64,000 bases of DNA from JACRCT01 sp049841135 (GTDB lineage Bacteria > Myxococcota > Myxococcia > Myxococcales > UBA5297). Positions 27,224-35,006 of this stretch are shown here, piece after piece. A program made the translations under genes and the position numbers. Location of the stretch: contig JASGHK010000004.1 of NCBI GenBank assembly GCA_049841135.1, positions 1,674,001-1,738,000 of the forward strand. The letters are read 5' to 3'. Numbering within the stretch: the stretch's first letter is position 1; each line of letters begins with the position of its first letter. The notes beneath the pieces were generated by a model that ran no database searches, was not told where the DNA came from, and saw only the letters and a program-made list of their open reading frames with translations.

Positions 27224-27805
27224 CTAGGTCTTCTCCACCTGCATGAAGTCGAGCTCGACCGGAGTGGCGCGGCCGAAGATGGACACGAGCACCTTCACCC
27301 GGCCCTTGGCTGCGTCGACCTCTTCGATGGAGCCGTTGAAGTTCGAGAACGGGCCGTCGATGACGCGCACGTTGTCGCCGGTCTCGAACTGCACCTTCGG
27401 CTTGGGCTTGTTCACGCCCTCGCTAATCTGCAGGGTGAGCCGGCGGACCTCGTCCTCCTTGATGGACGGGATCTTCTCGGGCTCCATGGTCTGCGTGCCG
27501 CCCACGAACCCGGTGATCTTCGGGGTGGACTTCACGAGGTGCCAGCTGCGGTCGTCCATGGCCATCTGCACGATGATGTAGCCAGGGAAGAACTTGCGCT
27601 TGGTCGTCCGCTTCTCGCCCTTGACCATCTCCACCACCTGCTCGGTGGGGATCAGGATTTCGCCGAACCACTCGGCCATGCCCTCGAGGCGGATGCGCTC
27701 CTCGAGCGACTTCTTGGCCTTGTTCTCGAAGCCGGAGTACGTGTGCACCACGTACCACTTCTTCTCGCGCTTGCCCGCATCGGGCTTCTTGTCGGTCTCA
27801 GCCAT
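27224..27805 (-). CDS. nusG: Transcription elongation/antitermination factor NusG
   Basis: Binds RNA polymerase and links it to Rho or to the ribosome. 193 residues: a short acidic/basic extension, the NGN domain (WYVVHTYSGFENKAKKSLEERI, FPGYIIVQMAMDDRSWHLVKSTPKITGFVGG in outline) and the C-terminal KOW domain (FETGDNVRVIDGPFSNFNGSIEEVD). It follows secE by 37 bases. The 193-base interval to rplK has no gene and contains a short tandem of ACTTCGG. Confidence 0.97.
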   Translation of the reverse strand: MAETDKKPDAGKREKKWYVVHTYSGFENKAKKSLEERIRLEGMAEWFGEILIPTEQVVEMVKGEKRTTKRKFFPGYIIVQMAMDDRSWHLVKSTPKITGFVGGTQTMEPEKIPSIKEDEVRRLTLQISEGVNKPKPKVQFETGDNVRVIDGPFSNFNGSIEEVDAAKGRVKVLVSIFGRATPVELDFMQVEKT

Positions 27806-27842
27806 CGTCGTTTTCTACCCCTCGGAGTGGATTCCCTGCGCC

Positions 27843-28286
27843 TCAGCCGCCGGTGAGCCAGCGCAGGCCCGCGGGGACCCAGATGGTCATGACCTTCGAG
27901 GCAATGAAGTCGAAGAAGAAGAGGATGAGCGAGGACACCAGGCTGGCGATGACCACTGCGATGGTCGACACGCGAGTCTCGGCGATCGAGGGCCAGCTGA
28001 CGCGCTTGAGCTCGGCGGCGATGTCCAACCCACCCTCGCGCAGCTTGGGGGTGAACCACACATAGGCCGCCAAGGCACCCGCCAGCACGAAGCCGATGAG
28101 GCCCGTGACGGTGATGTCCTCGCCGATGAGTTGCGCGTCGTTGAGCTTCAGGCCCGCGAAGATCGCCTTGGCTACCTGGTCGAGGAACATCCCGGCAGCG
28201 ACGCCGAGCGCGACCAGGCCAATGCCCACCATCCGCTTGGGCTCCATCTTCGAACCGATGCTGGGGGCTGCATCCATGCTGTTCAC
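27843..28286 (-). CDS. secE: Preprotein translocase subunit SecE
   Basis: Inner-membrane subunit that clamps SecY. 147 residues, longer than the minimal form, with three predicted membrane helices: about 20-40 (MVGIGLVALGVAAGMFLDQV), 60-80 (TGLIGFVLAGALAAYVWF) and 108-130 (IAVVIASLVSSLILFFFDFI). The conserved amphipathic stretch AAELKRVSWPSIAETRVST sits before the last helix. It lies between tRNA-Trp and nusG, the usual place. Confidence 0.93.
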   Translation of the reverse strand: MNSMDAAPSIGSKMEPKRMVGIGLVALGVAAGMFLDQVAKAIFAGLKLNDAQLIGEDITVTGLIGFVLAGALAAYVWFTPKLREGGLDIAAELKRVSWPSIAETRVSTIAVVIASLVSSLILFFFDFIASKVMTIWVPAGLRWLTGG

Positions 28287-28435
28287 GTCCCTTCACTGCG
28301 GCCTTGGTGAGCCGCAAGACCACCACCTATGAAACGCCGCAAAGCCCCGATCACCTCCCGCCTTCCCCTTTCATCGGCGTTCAACCGCCGAATTCAGGAG
28401 CCTGGAGGGAGGTCAAGGGGCTTTCCGGAAGCGTG

Positions 28436-28509
28436 CAGGCCAGGAGGGATTCGAACCCCCAACCCGCGGTTTTGGAGACCGCCGCTCTACCAGTTCGAGC
28501 TACTGGCCT
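28436..28509 (-). tRNA. tRNA-Trp (CCA)
   Basis: Cloverleaf with acceptor AGGCCAG/CTGGCCT, D-loop sequence TAGCTCGAACTGGTAGAGC, anticodon loop TCTCCAAAA giving CCA, and T-arm GGTTCGAATCC. Discriminator G. The 3' CCA is not encoded. It lies between rpmG and secE. Confidence 0.95.
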
Positions 28510-28590
28510 ATTCCAACGGCCTCACTGAAGAACCAAGGCCGCGACTGGTGATTCCCGCGAGCGCCCGCTGCCGGCGAGCCCCAGGAGAGG

Positions 28591-28743
28591 CTACTTGGTT
28601 TCCTTGTGCTCAGTGTGCTTGCGGCAGCGCTTGCAGTACTTGGAGAGCACGAGCTTGTCCGGCATCGTGCGCTTGTTCTTGGTCGTGGAGTAGTTGCGCT
28701 CTTTGCAGACAGAGCATTCGAGCGCAATGATGCTGCGATTCAT
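28591..28743 (-). CDS. rpmG: Ribosomal protein bL33 (zinc-binding form)
   Basis: A 50-residue protein of the large subunit near the E site. It reads MNRSIIALECSVCKERNYS, then TTKNKRTMPDKLVLSKYC and KRCRKHTEHKETK. The two CxxC pairs (CSVC and CKRC) mark the zinc-binding C+ type. It lies directly between tRNA-Thr and tRNA-Trp, 48 bases after the tRNA. Confidence 0.95.
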   Translation of the reverse strand: MNRSIIALECSVCKERNYSTTKNKRTMPDKLVLSKYCKRCRKHTEHKETK

Positions 28744-28790
28744 GGCTTCGCCCTTCCGTGCGGCCCGACTTACCGGCCGTCTCTACGTTG

Positions 28791-28863
<73 letters not shown>

Positions 28864-28918
28864 CTGCTTCGTCCCACACCTGCTATGTCGTGCTGCCTTC
28901 TACTTCATGCGGGGCCAG

Positions 28919-28991
<73 letters not shown>

Positions 28992-29016
28992 ATGCTCCTC
29001 CAAAACCCTTCTTCGA

Positions 29017-29099
29017 TGGACGGGGGTGGATTCGAACCACCGAAGGCATAAGCCGACAGATTTACAGTCTGTTCCCTTTGGCCGCTCGGGAACCCGTCC
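29017..29099 (-). tRNA. tRNA-Tyr (GTA)
   Basis: 83 bases with the long variable arm of class II tRNAs. Acceptor GGACGGG/CCCGTCC, anticodon loop with GTA in stem CAGA/TCTG, T-arm GGTGGTTCGAATCCACC, discriminator A. Confidence 0.95.
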
Positions 29100-29161
29100 G
29101 TCCCAGATGTCTTGAATCTCGCTGCTGCCGCCCAACCCTTCCCGTTCGCCGCTTCGTTTCT

Positions 29162-29234
29162 AGCCGGCGGCGGGAATCGAACCCGCGACCCTCTGCTTAC
29201 AAGGCAGGCGCTCTACCAGCTGAGCTACGCCGAC
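29162..29234 (-). tRNA. tRNA-Thr (TGT)
   Basis: 73 bases. Acceptor GTCGGCG/CGCCGGC, D-arm TAGCTCAGCTGGTAGAGC, anticodon TGT, T-arm GCGGGTTCGATTCCCGC. The outer pair of the anticodon stem is C-A. First tRNA of the cluster. Confidence 0.94.
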
Positions 29235-29279
29235 GCTTTGCCTCTCGCCGGTGTCACCCGGCCATCCAAAAGAGCGCGT

Positions 29280-29309
29280 CTTCTACCGATTTCCGCCCCA
29301 AGTTGTCAA
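29280..29309 (-). promoter_or_regulatory. Sigma-70-type promoter of the tRNA-rpmG-secE unit
   Basis: On the minus strand a perfect TTGACA (29304-29309) is followed after 18 bases by TAGAAG (29280-29285), 46 bases before tRNA-Thr(TGT). A good match to the housekeeping consensus in the right place. Confidence 0.6.
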
Positions 29310-29337
29310 GCGGCTATTTTCTTCCTCGGACGATTTT

Positions 29338-29361
29338 GACCGGCCCCTCTCGGGGCCGGTC
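29338..29361 (-). terminator. Perfect hairpin after the 29383 gene
   Basis: GACCGGCCCC and GGGGCCGGTC form a perfect 10-bp stem with a 4-base loop, 21 bases beyond the stop of the lipoprotein gene and just before the tRNA promoter. No T-run follows on the minus strand; it still probably insulates the two units. Confidence 0.55.
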
Positions 29362-29382
29362 GTGTTCAGGGCTCACTTGGGC

Positions 29383-31794
29383 CTACGGCCGGTCGGCGTA
29401 CCACTCGCCGAACGGGTGGGTCTCGTCGCCCTGCCCGTCGAACTTGCCGTACCAGACGCCAGGGGCCAGCCGGTCCGCCACGTTGGATGTATTGCCTGGC
29501 AGCAGCACCACGCCTGCCTTCCCGGTGAGCGACATGGGGACGTCGGAGTTCAAGCCGTTGATGAGGTTGAGGAGCTGGTTGATGAGCGAGGTCTTGGCGC
29601 TGTTGCAGGCGCCGGTGAGATTGATCATCGAGGCGTACTGGCCGTACTCCGACCCCAGGATGTCGGCGACGACGTCCTGGATCCAGGTGTTGATCTTCGC
29701 GCAGTCGATGATCCCCGCCAGGGCCGCCTCGAGCGTCGCGTACTTGCCCTTGGTCTCGAGCTTGACGAGCTTATCGATGAGGTAGAGGACGGCCTGGCCG
29801 AACTTGAAGTTGATGTTGTGGGTGTCGATGTTGAGCGTGGAGTCATCCACCCGGCCCGTGAAGGTAGAGGGCGCCGGCTTGATCTTGGCGGTGGCCAGGT
29901 CGATCTCCACGCGGGCGCACTGCGGCGGCGGAGCCCCGGGAGCCGGAGTCTTGCAGGCGGTCGTGTACCAGAAGAAGTAGGCCTTCTTCCATTCGTCGAC
30001 CCCCGAGACCAGGTGCCGGTCGGTCTGGCCGGCGCCCGGCTGGGAGAAGGTCATGTCCGAGTGGATCTCCATGGTCTTGATGATGACCGAGACGTCGGCG
30101 CCGATGTGCACCACCTGCTGCACCCAGTCCGGCACGTAGTTGCCGACGACCCCGCACACGGCCTCGTCCACCGCGTCACCGATAAGCAACTGGACCAAGT
30201 CGGGCAGGTACTGGCTGACGTGGCAGTCCACGATGGACTGGGCGGTCCCGAAGATGGTGTCGATCTTCGAGAGGACGTTCTGGACGTCCGCGGGCACCAG
30301 GCCCGTCAGATGGAAGGTCTGCACGGCCAGCCACTTGCCAGCGATGTCGTAGATGACCACCGGCGCATCCATGCAGGTGCCCGTGGCCAGGTCGCAGACC
30401 TGCGGGAAGCACTCGTAGTCCTGCTTGCAGCCGGCGACGCAGACGTGGACGTTGAGGTCGCAGATGGGCGTCGCGCCGCTGCAGGAGGCATTGGAGTCAC
30501 AGCCCAGCGCGCAGGTGCCGGTGTTCTGGTTGCAGTACTCGCCCATGGCGCACTGGGCCGAGGAGCTGCAGGCCTTGTTGGACGAGCCCTTGGCGACGCA
30601 GCGCACGCCGTCGCAGCGGTAGTTGGTGGGGCAGTCCAGGTCGGAGGAGCACAGCTTCTGCGTCGGGTACAAACAGGTCTCCGAGGCCGGGTCGCAGAAC
30701 TTGGGCGCGGTGCAGTCGGCGTCGCTCGAGCACTTGGGCGGGACGCATTCGTGGCTCGCGGTGTCGCAGGTCCAGCCCGCGGCGCACTCGGCGTTGGAGC
30801 TGCAGCTGATGTTGGGCACGCACTGGCCGGCGCTGCAGGTGAAGCCCTGGTTGCAGTCGGTGGGGACGGTGCACTGCGGCTTGGGCACGCACTTCCTGCT
30901 CGCCGTGTCGCAGATCTCGGTGGCGCGGCAGTCGGTGTCCTTGGTGCAGGCGATGTCCTTCTTGACGGTCACCTTGAACGTCAGCGACGAGGCGTACTGG
31001 GTGCTCACCACGATGGAGAAGCCGTAGTCGGCGGTCACGTTGGCCACGTTCAGGCCGAGGCGGGCGACGCCGTCGATGCCGGTGACGATGGACTCGGAGT
31101 CGATGCTCTGATGGTCGAGCAGCGCGTTGCCGCGGTTGCCGATGACGTCGAACTTGAGGGTGCCGCCCGCCAGGGGGCGGTACATGGCGGGCATGTCCGG
31201 GTCGGGCTCGTTCAGCCGCACGATGATGGTGGCTGGGGAGTTGGAGGCGAGGGTGACGGTCGTCGAGGAGAGCGGCTCGAGCTTTCGCACAGGCTGCTTG
31301 GTCTCGATGATCCACACGGCCTGGTCGTCCTTGGCCACCTTGGCTGAGGATGCGGTCACCCGCGAGATGCCGGTCGACGACGGCGCGGTGAAGGTCACCT
31401 GGACCAGACCCGCGGCGTTGGTCTGGGCGACCTGCGTGTCGAGCGTTCCGCCTCCTTCGACCACGAAGGTGACCGCCTCGTTGGCCTTCGCGCCTACGCC
31501 CACGCTCACCAGCAACGCCGTCAGGGTGTGCGTCTCCCCGAACTGAAGGGTCGGGGCCGGGTCGCCGACCACGTTGAGCATGCGGGCCGTGTCTTGGACG
31601 ATGCCGCCGTCGACCGGGTGGAAAACCGTGCCCGCGTCTTCCCCGGGCGTGATGACGAGTTCGGCGTCGGGCCGCCCGGCGTCCGCGCGAACCGGCGGCT
31701 TGGTGACGGGTTGACTACCGCAACCCGCGGCAGTCACCGCGAACGCGATGGAGAGTGAAGCGATCGCAAGGACCCAATTCTGGTGCTTGACCAT
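29383..31794 (-). CDS. Large cysteine-rich lipoprotein with Ig-like region
   Basis: An 803-residue exported protein starting at ATG 31794 (MVKHQNWVLAIASLS...). The signal sequence ends in TAAGC, a plausible lipobox, so it is probably a lipoprotein. Residues about 70-270 look like Ig-like beta domains (VTFVVEGGGTLDTQVAQ, ASSLTFKVTV). About 275-480 is a run of short Cys-rich repeats of the type C..DtDC......CD....C, some nine units, common in Myxococcota surface proteins. The C-terminal 300 residues are a mixed region without recognised motifs. It is transcribed alone, away from rlmB. Role unknown; a surface or adhesion protein is a guess. Confidence 0.75.
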   Translation of the reverse strand: MVKHQNWVLAIASLSIAFAVTAAGCGSQPVTKPPVRADAGRPDAELVITPGEDAGTVFHPVDGGIVQDTARMLNVVGDPAPTLQFGETHTLTALLVSVGVGAKANEAVTFVVEGGGTLDTQVAQTNAAGLVQVTFTAPSSTGISRVTASSAKVAKDDQAVWIIETKQPVRKLEPLSSTTVTLASNSPATIIVRLNEPDPDMPAMYRPLAGGTLKFDVIGNRGNALLDHQSIDSESIVTGIDGVARLGLNVANVTADYGFSIVVSTQYASSLTFKVTVKKDIACTKDTDCRATEICDTASRKCVPKPQCTVPTDCNQGFTCSAGQCVPNISCSSNAECAAGWTCDTASHECVPPKCSSDADCTAPKFCDPASETCLYPTQKLCSSDLDCPTNYRCDGVRCVAKGSSNKACSSSAQCAMGEYCNQNTGTCALGCDSNASCSGATPICDLNVHVCVAGCKQDYECFPQVCDLATGTCMDAPVVIYDIAGKWLAVQTFHLTGLVPADVQNVLSKIDTIFGTAQSIVDCHVSQYLPDLVQLLIGDAVDEAVCGVVGNYVPDWVQQVVHIGADVSVIIKTMEIHSDMTFSQPGAGQTDRHLVSGVDEWKKAYFFWYTTACKTPAPGAPPPQCARVEIDLATAKIKPAPSTFTGRVDDSTLNIDTHNINFKFGQAVLYLIDKLVKLETKGKYATLEAALAGIIDCAKINTWIQDVVADILGSEYGQYASMINLTGACNSAKTSLINQLLNLINGLNSDVPMSLTGKAGVVLLPGNTSNVADRLAPGVWYGKFDGQGDETHPFGEWYADRP

Positions 31795-31943
31795 GGCAGC
31801 TCCTGCGCGGGGTGAGCCCGCCGGCCGGGTAGAAGAGACGTCGCGGCGAGGCGCGAGGAAGGCGCTTGGCCGCCGCCCGCAAGAATGCCTCAGATCCAGC
31901 CTGCTTAGGAAGCGCGTGGTGGGTCGGTCAGGTGGCCGCTGTC

Positions 31944-32690
31944 CTACTGGGCGCTCGATCGACGCTGGCGGGCCGCTTCGTACAGCAGCAGGGCGCCGGC
32001 GACCGAGGCGTTGAGGCTTCCCAGCGGACCTGCCATGGGGATGCGCACCCGGAAGTCGGCCTTCTCGAGCACCCCGTGTCGAATCCCCTCGCCCTCGCTG
32101 CCGATGACCAACGCTGAGGGGCCCTTGAGGTCGACCTCGTCCGGCCGACGATCGCCCTTCAAGTCGGCGGCGCTCACCCAGAAGCCCGCCTCCTTGAGGT
32201 CCTCCAGCGCCCGGGAGAGGTTGGTCACCCGCGCAATGGGCAGGTGCGCGATGGCGCCGGCGGAGGCCTTGACCACGACGGGAGTGACGCCCACGGCCCG
32301 GTCCTTGGCGATGACGACCCCATGGGCTCCGAGGGCGAAGGCCGACCGGACCAGCGCCCCGAAGTTGTGAGGGTCCTCGATGCCGTCGAGCACCAGCACG
32401 AGCCCCACTTCTCCCTCGGCCTTGGCCCTGTCGATGACGTCCTCGAGCTCGGCGTAGCTGAACTCGGCGACCTTGAGGACGACTCCTTGGTGCACGCCGC
32501 CGCCAGCCAGGCGCGCCAGCTGGTCGCGCGGGACGAACTCGACCCGCACGCCCTTGGCCTTGGCCAGGTTGGCGATCTCTTCGTGCGGCCCCTTGACGGC
32601 CCCCTGGGCGAGGATGACGCGCTCGACCTGCTCTGGCGTGCCCTTGAGCGCTTCCAGGGCGGGGTGGACCCCGTAGACGTAGCGCGCCAT
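31944..32690 (-). CDS. rlmB: 23S rRNA 2'-O-methyltransferase of the TrmH/SpoU family (RlmB-like)
   Basis: SAM-dependent RNA methyltransferase with a trefoil knot, 248 residues. N-terminal substrate-binding domain (MARYVYGVHPALEALK, VHQGVVLKVAEFSY) and C-terminal SPOUT domain with the three family motifs: LDGIEDPHNFGALVRSA, ALVIGSEGEGIR and RIPMAGPLGSLNASVAGALLLYE. RlmB modifies G2251 in the 23S P-loop in E. coli; the family also holds tRNA methylases, so the exact target is inferred. Last gene of the minus-strand unit starting at 37962; the gene upstream ends one base before it. Confidence 0.88.
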   Translation of the reverse strand: MARYVYGVHPALEALKGTPEQVERVILAQGAVKGPHEEIANLAKAKGVRVEFVPRDQLARLAGGGVHQGVVLKVAEFSYAELEDVIDRAKAEGEVGLVLVLDGIEDPHNFGALVRSAFALGAHGVVIAKDRAVGVTPVVVKASAGAIAHLPIARVTNLSRALEDLKEAGFWVSAADLKGDRRPDEVDLKGPSALVIGSEGEGIRHGVLEKADFRVRIPMAGPLGSLNASVAGALLLYEAARQRRSSAQ

Positions 32691-33107
32691 CTACTGCACC
32701 GTGACCGGAATGGTGACCTTGCGCTCGTGCTTCTCGCGAATCTCCTTGCTGCACATGTAGAAGGAGAGGTCGGCGTCGAGTGAGCCCGCGCCCTTTTCGG
32801 TCGCGGTGAACGGGAGCGGCAGGGTCGCGCCGCCGTCCTTGTAGACCGCATCGGACTTGGCGAGCTTGTCCTTGGCCGGCTGCACGTTCTTGCCGCTGAC
32901 CTTGGCCTTGAGCGGGGCCTCGTCGGAGATGTGCCCGTCCGGCTTGACCTTGATCTGGATCTCGGCGGTCCCCTTCTCTCCCGCCGCCACCTTGCCGGGG
33001 CTCTTGGTCTCCACCGTGAACAAGCCATCGGTCTTGCCACCCGCTCGGGCACAAGCCGCGCTCAGGAGCACTCCCACCGCGACCACCACCGACAGTGCGC
33101 TCTTCAT
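32691..33107 (-). CDS. Small exported protein of unknown function
   Basis: 138 residues with a signal peptide (MKSALSVVVAVGVLLSAACA). LSAAC is a near-lipobox, so it may be a lipoprotein. The mature part is beta-rich and Lys/Glu-rich (AAGEKGTAEIQIKVKPDGHISDEAP in outline) and ends SFYMCSKEIREKHERKVTIPVTV. The layout of an extracytoplasmic beta domain with one Cys recalls the N-terminal part of DsbD-like proteins, but I am not certain. It overlaps the RimK-like gene by four bases and abuts rlmB. Confidence 0.6.
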   Translation of the reverse strand: MKSALSVVVAVGVLLSAACARAGGKTDGLFTVETKSPGKVAAGEKGTAEIQIKVKPDGHISDEAPLKAKVSGKNVQPAKDKLAKSDAVYKDGGATLPLPFTATEKGAGSLDADLSFYMCSKEIREKHERKVTIPVTVQ

Positions 33108-34063
33108 GTCCTTGATCTCCTTGGCTTTTTATTCTCGTCCGCCGCCGCGTCACCCTTCTCGGACGCAGCAGGCCGCTTCTTCTTCTTGGTGAGAGCCAAC
33201 TCCGCGGCCCGCTCCACGATCGCCCGCGCGGCATCGACTCCGGTGGCGTGCTCGACCTCGTTGAGCCCCGGAGAGCTGTTGACCTCAAAGACCTTGGGAC
33301 CATCGGCCCCGTCAATCATGTCGATGGCTGCGACTTCCAGGCCCACCAGCTCGGCGGTCCGCTCGGCGAGCCTCGCAAGCTCTGGGCGAAGCCGTGCGGT
33401 CTCGAAGCGAGCCCCCGCTTGCAGGGTGCGCCCGAGGCGACCGACCCGAGGCACGCGCCGCACCGCTCCCACCAGCCTGCCGCCGACGACCAGCGCCCGC
33501 AGGTCCCGGCCCTTGCGGTCGCGCACGTACTCCTGGACCAGCACGTCGTGGCCGAGGGCCAGCAACGCCTCGAGCGCCGCCTCCATCGACTGCGGCGTCT
33601 CGCAGACCATCACGCCCGTCCGCTCGCCGCCCTGGAGAAGCTTGATGAGCACGGGGCAGCCCCCCACCAGGCTCACCATCTCCTTGATGTCCTGGGCGTC
33701 GTTGGCGAGCACCGTCGCGGGGACCGGGATGCCGTGGACGGACAGGTGCTGCAGGCAGCGCATCTTGGCGCGGGTCCGGCTGATGGCTTGCGCCCCGTTG
33801 AGCGAAGGCACGCCCATCCGCTCGAGTTGGTCGAGGACCGCCAGGCCGTAGCTCTGTACCGACTGGCCGATTCGCGGGATGCAGACATCGACCCGCGGCA
33901 GCGGCTTTCGCTTGTACAGGAGCGTCGCCTCGCCTCCCGCCAGGTGGATCTGACAGCGGAGGGGGTCGACCACCCGCGCCCGGTGCCCGGCGATGCGCGC
34001 GGCGTCCAGGATGCGGCGGGTCGTGTACAGCGCGCTCGAGCGCGAGAGGACGGTCAGGTGCAA
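33104..34063 (-). CDS. RimK-family ATP-grasp ligase
   Basis: ATP-dependent carboxylate-amine ligase of 319 residues, likely cytosolic. The ATP-grasp fold is seen in GVPSLNGAQAISRTRAKM, PVLIKLLQGGERTGVMVCE, VLVQEYVRDRKGRDLRALVVGG and the metal site VFEVNSSPGLNEVEHATGVD. RimK adds glutamates to ribosomal protein S6 in E. coli; relatives act on coenzyme F420 or peptides, so the substrate is open. The last 35 residues are a Lys/Arg/Ala-rich tail not found in short family members. It overlaps the next gene by four bases and follows the helical membrane protein by 12. Confidence 0.85.
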   Translation of the reverse strand: MHLTVLSRSSALYTTRRILDAARIAGHRARVVDPLRCQIHLAGGEATLLYKRKPLPRVDVCIPRIGQSVQSYGLAVLDQLERMGVPSLNGAQAISRTRAKMRCLQHLSVHGIPVPATVLANDAQDIKEMVSLVGGCPVLIKLLQGGERTGVMVCETPQSMEAALEALLALGHDVLVQEYVRDRKGRDLRALVVGGRLVGAVRRVPRVGRLGRTLQAGARFETARLRPELARLAERTAELVGLEVAAIDMIDGADGPKVFEVNSSPGLNEVEHATGVDAARAIVERAAELALTKKKKRPAASEKGDAAADENKKPRRSRT

Positions 34064-34075
34064 GGCGCCGGGAGT

Positions 34076-34997
34076 CTAGCGCCCGTCCTGTGGGCGAGGA
34101 AGCTTGCTCGGCGTGGGCTGCGGCGGCTTGCACTGGGCCGCGAGCGCCGGACGCGTCCGCCAGACGAAGCCGTCTTCGAGGACGGCTCGCTCGTAGAAGC
34201 GGTCGCCGCGCGCGTAGTACAGCGCCCGTCCTAGCTCGTCCAAGGCTTCACCATGGCGCCCCAACAGCGCTTGGGCATGGGCGAGGCTCAGGTAGAGAAA
34301 GGGAAGATCTCCGAATCTCTTCAAGGCGTTGCGCAGCTGGTAGCTCGCCATCGCCACCGACGGCTCCAGGTTCAGCTCGTGGGTGAGCCACGTGAGCCGG
34401 ACGTGCACCGCCAGGTAGACCAGGCCCGGGGTCTTGGGGCCTCGGTCCAGCTGCTCCTGCACCCGCCGGAGCGCCTGCATCGCCGCGGTGCGGGCGCCGG
34501 CGGCGTCGCGCACGCTCGCAGCGCGCTCGGCGCGGGCGAGAATCGATGGTTGCCAGCAGCCGCGCCGCAACCCCTTCCTCGAGCCGCTCGGCCAGCGACT
34601 CTGCGGCGTCGAGGTCGCCGCCGAACAGGGCGCGCAACGCGAAGTGCACGAACAGCCAGGCCGCCTCGGGCTCACGGGCGTCGATGTTGGGCACGACTCC
34701 CCTCGCGAGCGCGTCGCGCTCGGCCTTCAAGGACGGGGGGACCGGTAGCTCCCACGGGCTCTTCCGGTAGAAGGTTGGCGCCGTCGGCGAGTCGGCGCCC
34801 GGGGCCGGCGCGCCCTCATGCTCGGGCAGGTGGGGGAGCAGCTCGTCCCAGACCGCGCGGTAGTCGAAGCGCCTGAGCAGGTCGAGGCACGGCCCCACCG
34901 CCCGACGCCGGTAGACGCGCAGGCGGTGCAGGACGAACATCGCCGCGATGTAGATCGCGGCGATGAGTGCTGCGGTCTCGGCTCGCACGGCGGGCAA
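34076..34997 (-). CDS. Membrane-anchored helical-repeat protein, one frameshift
   Basis: About 306 residues after repair, starting at TTG 34997. One N-terminal membrane helix (ALIAAIYIAAMFVLHRL) is followed by a helical cytoplasmic region with TPR-like features (AWLFVHFALRALFGGDLDAAESLAERLEE, then MASYQLRNALKRFGDLPFLYLSLAHAQALLGRHGEALDELGRALYYA in outline). The frame breaks at 34538-34544, where the coding strand reads GATTCTC; removing one base joins LLATI to LARAERAAS and gives 307 codons. It starts 9 bases after the HYDIN/VWA gene and ends 12 before the ligase gene. Function unknown. Confidence 0.65.
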
Positions 34998-35006
34998 GTA
35001 TAGCCG

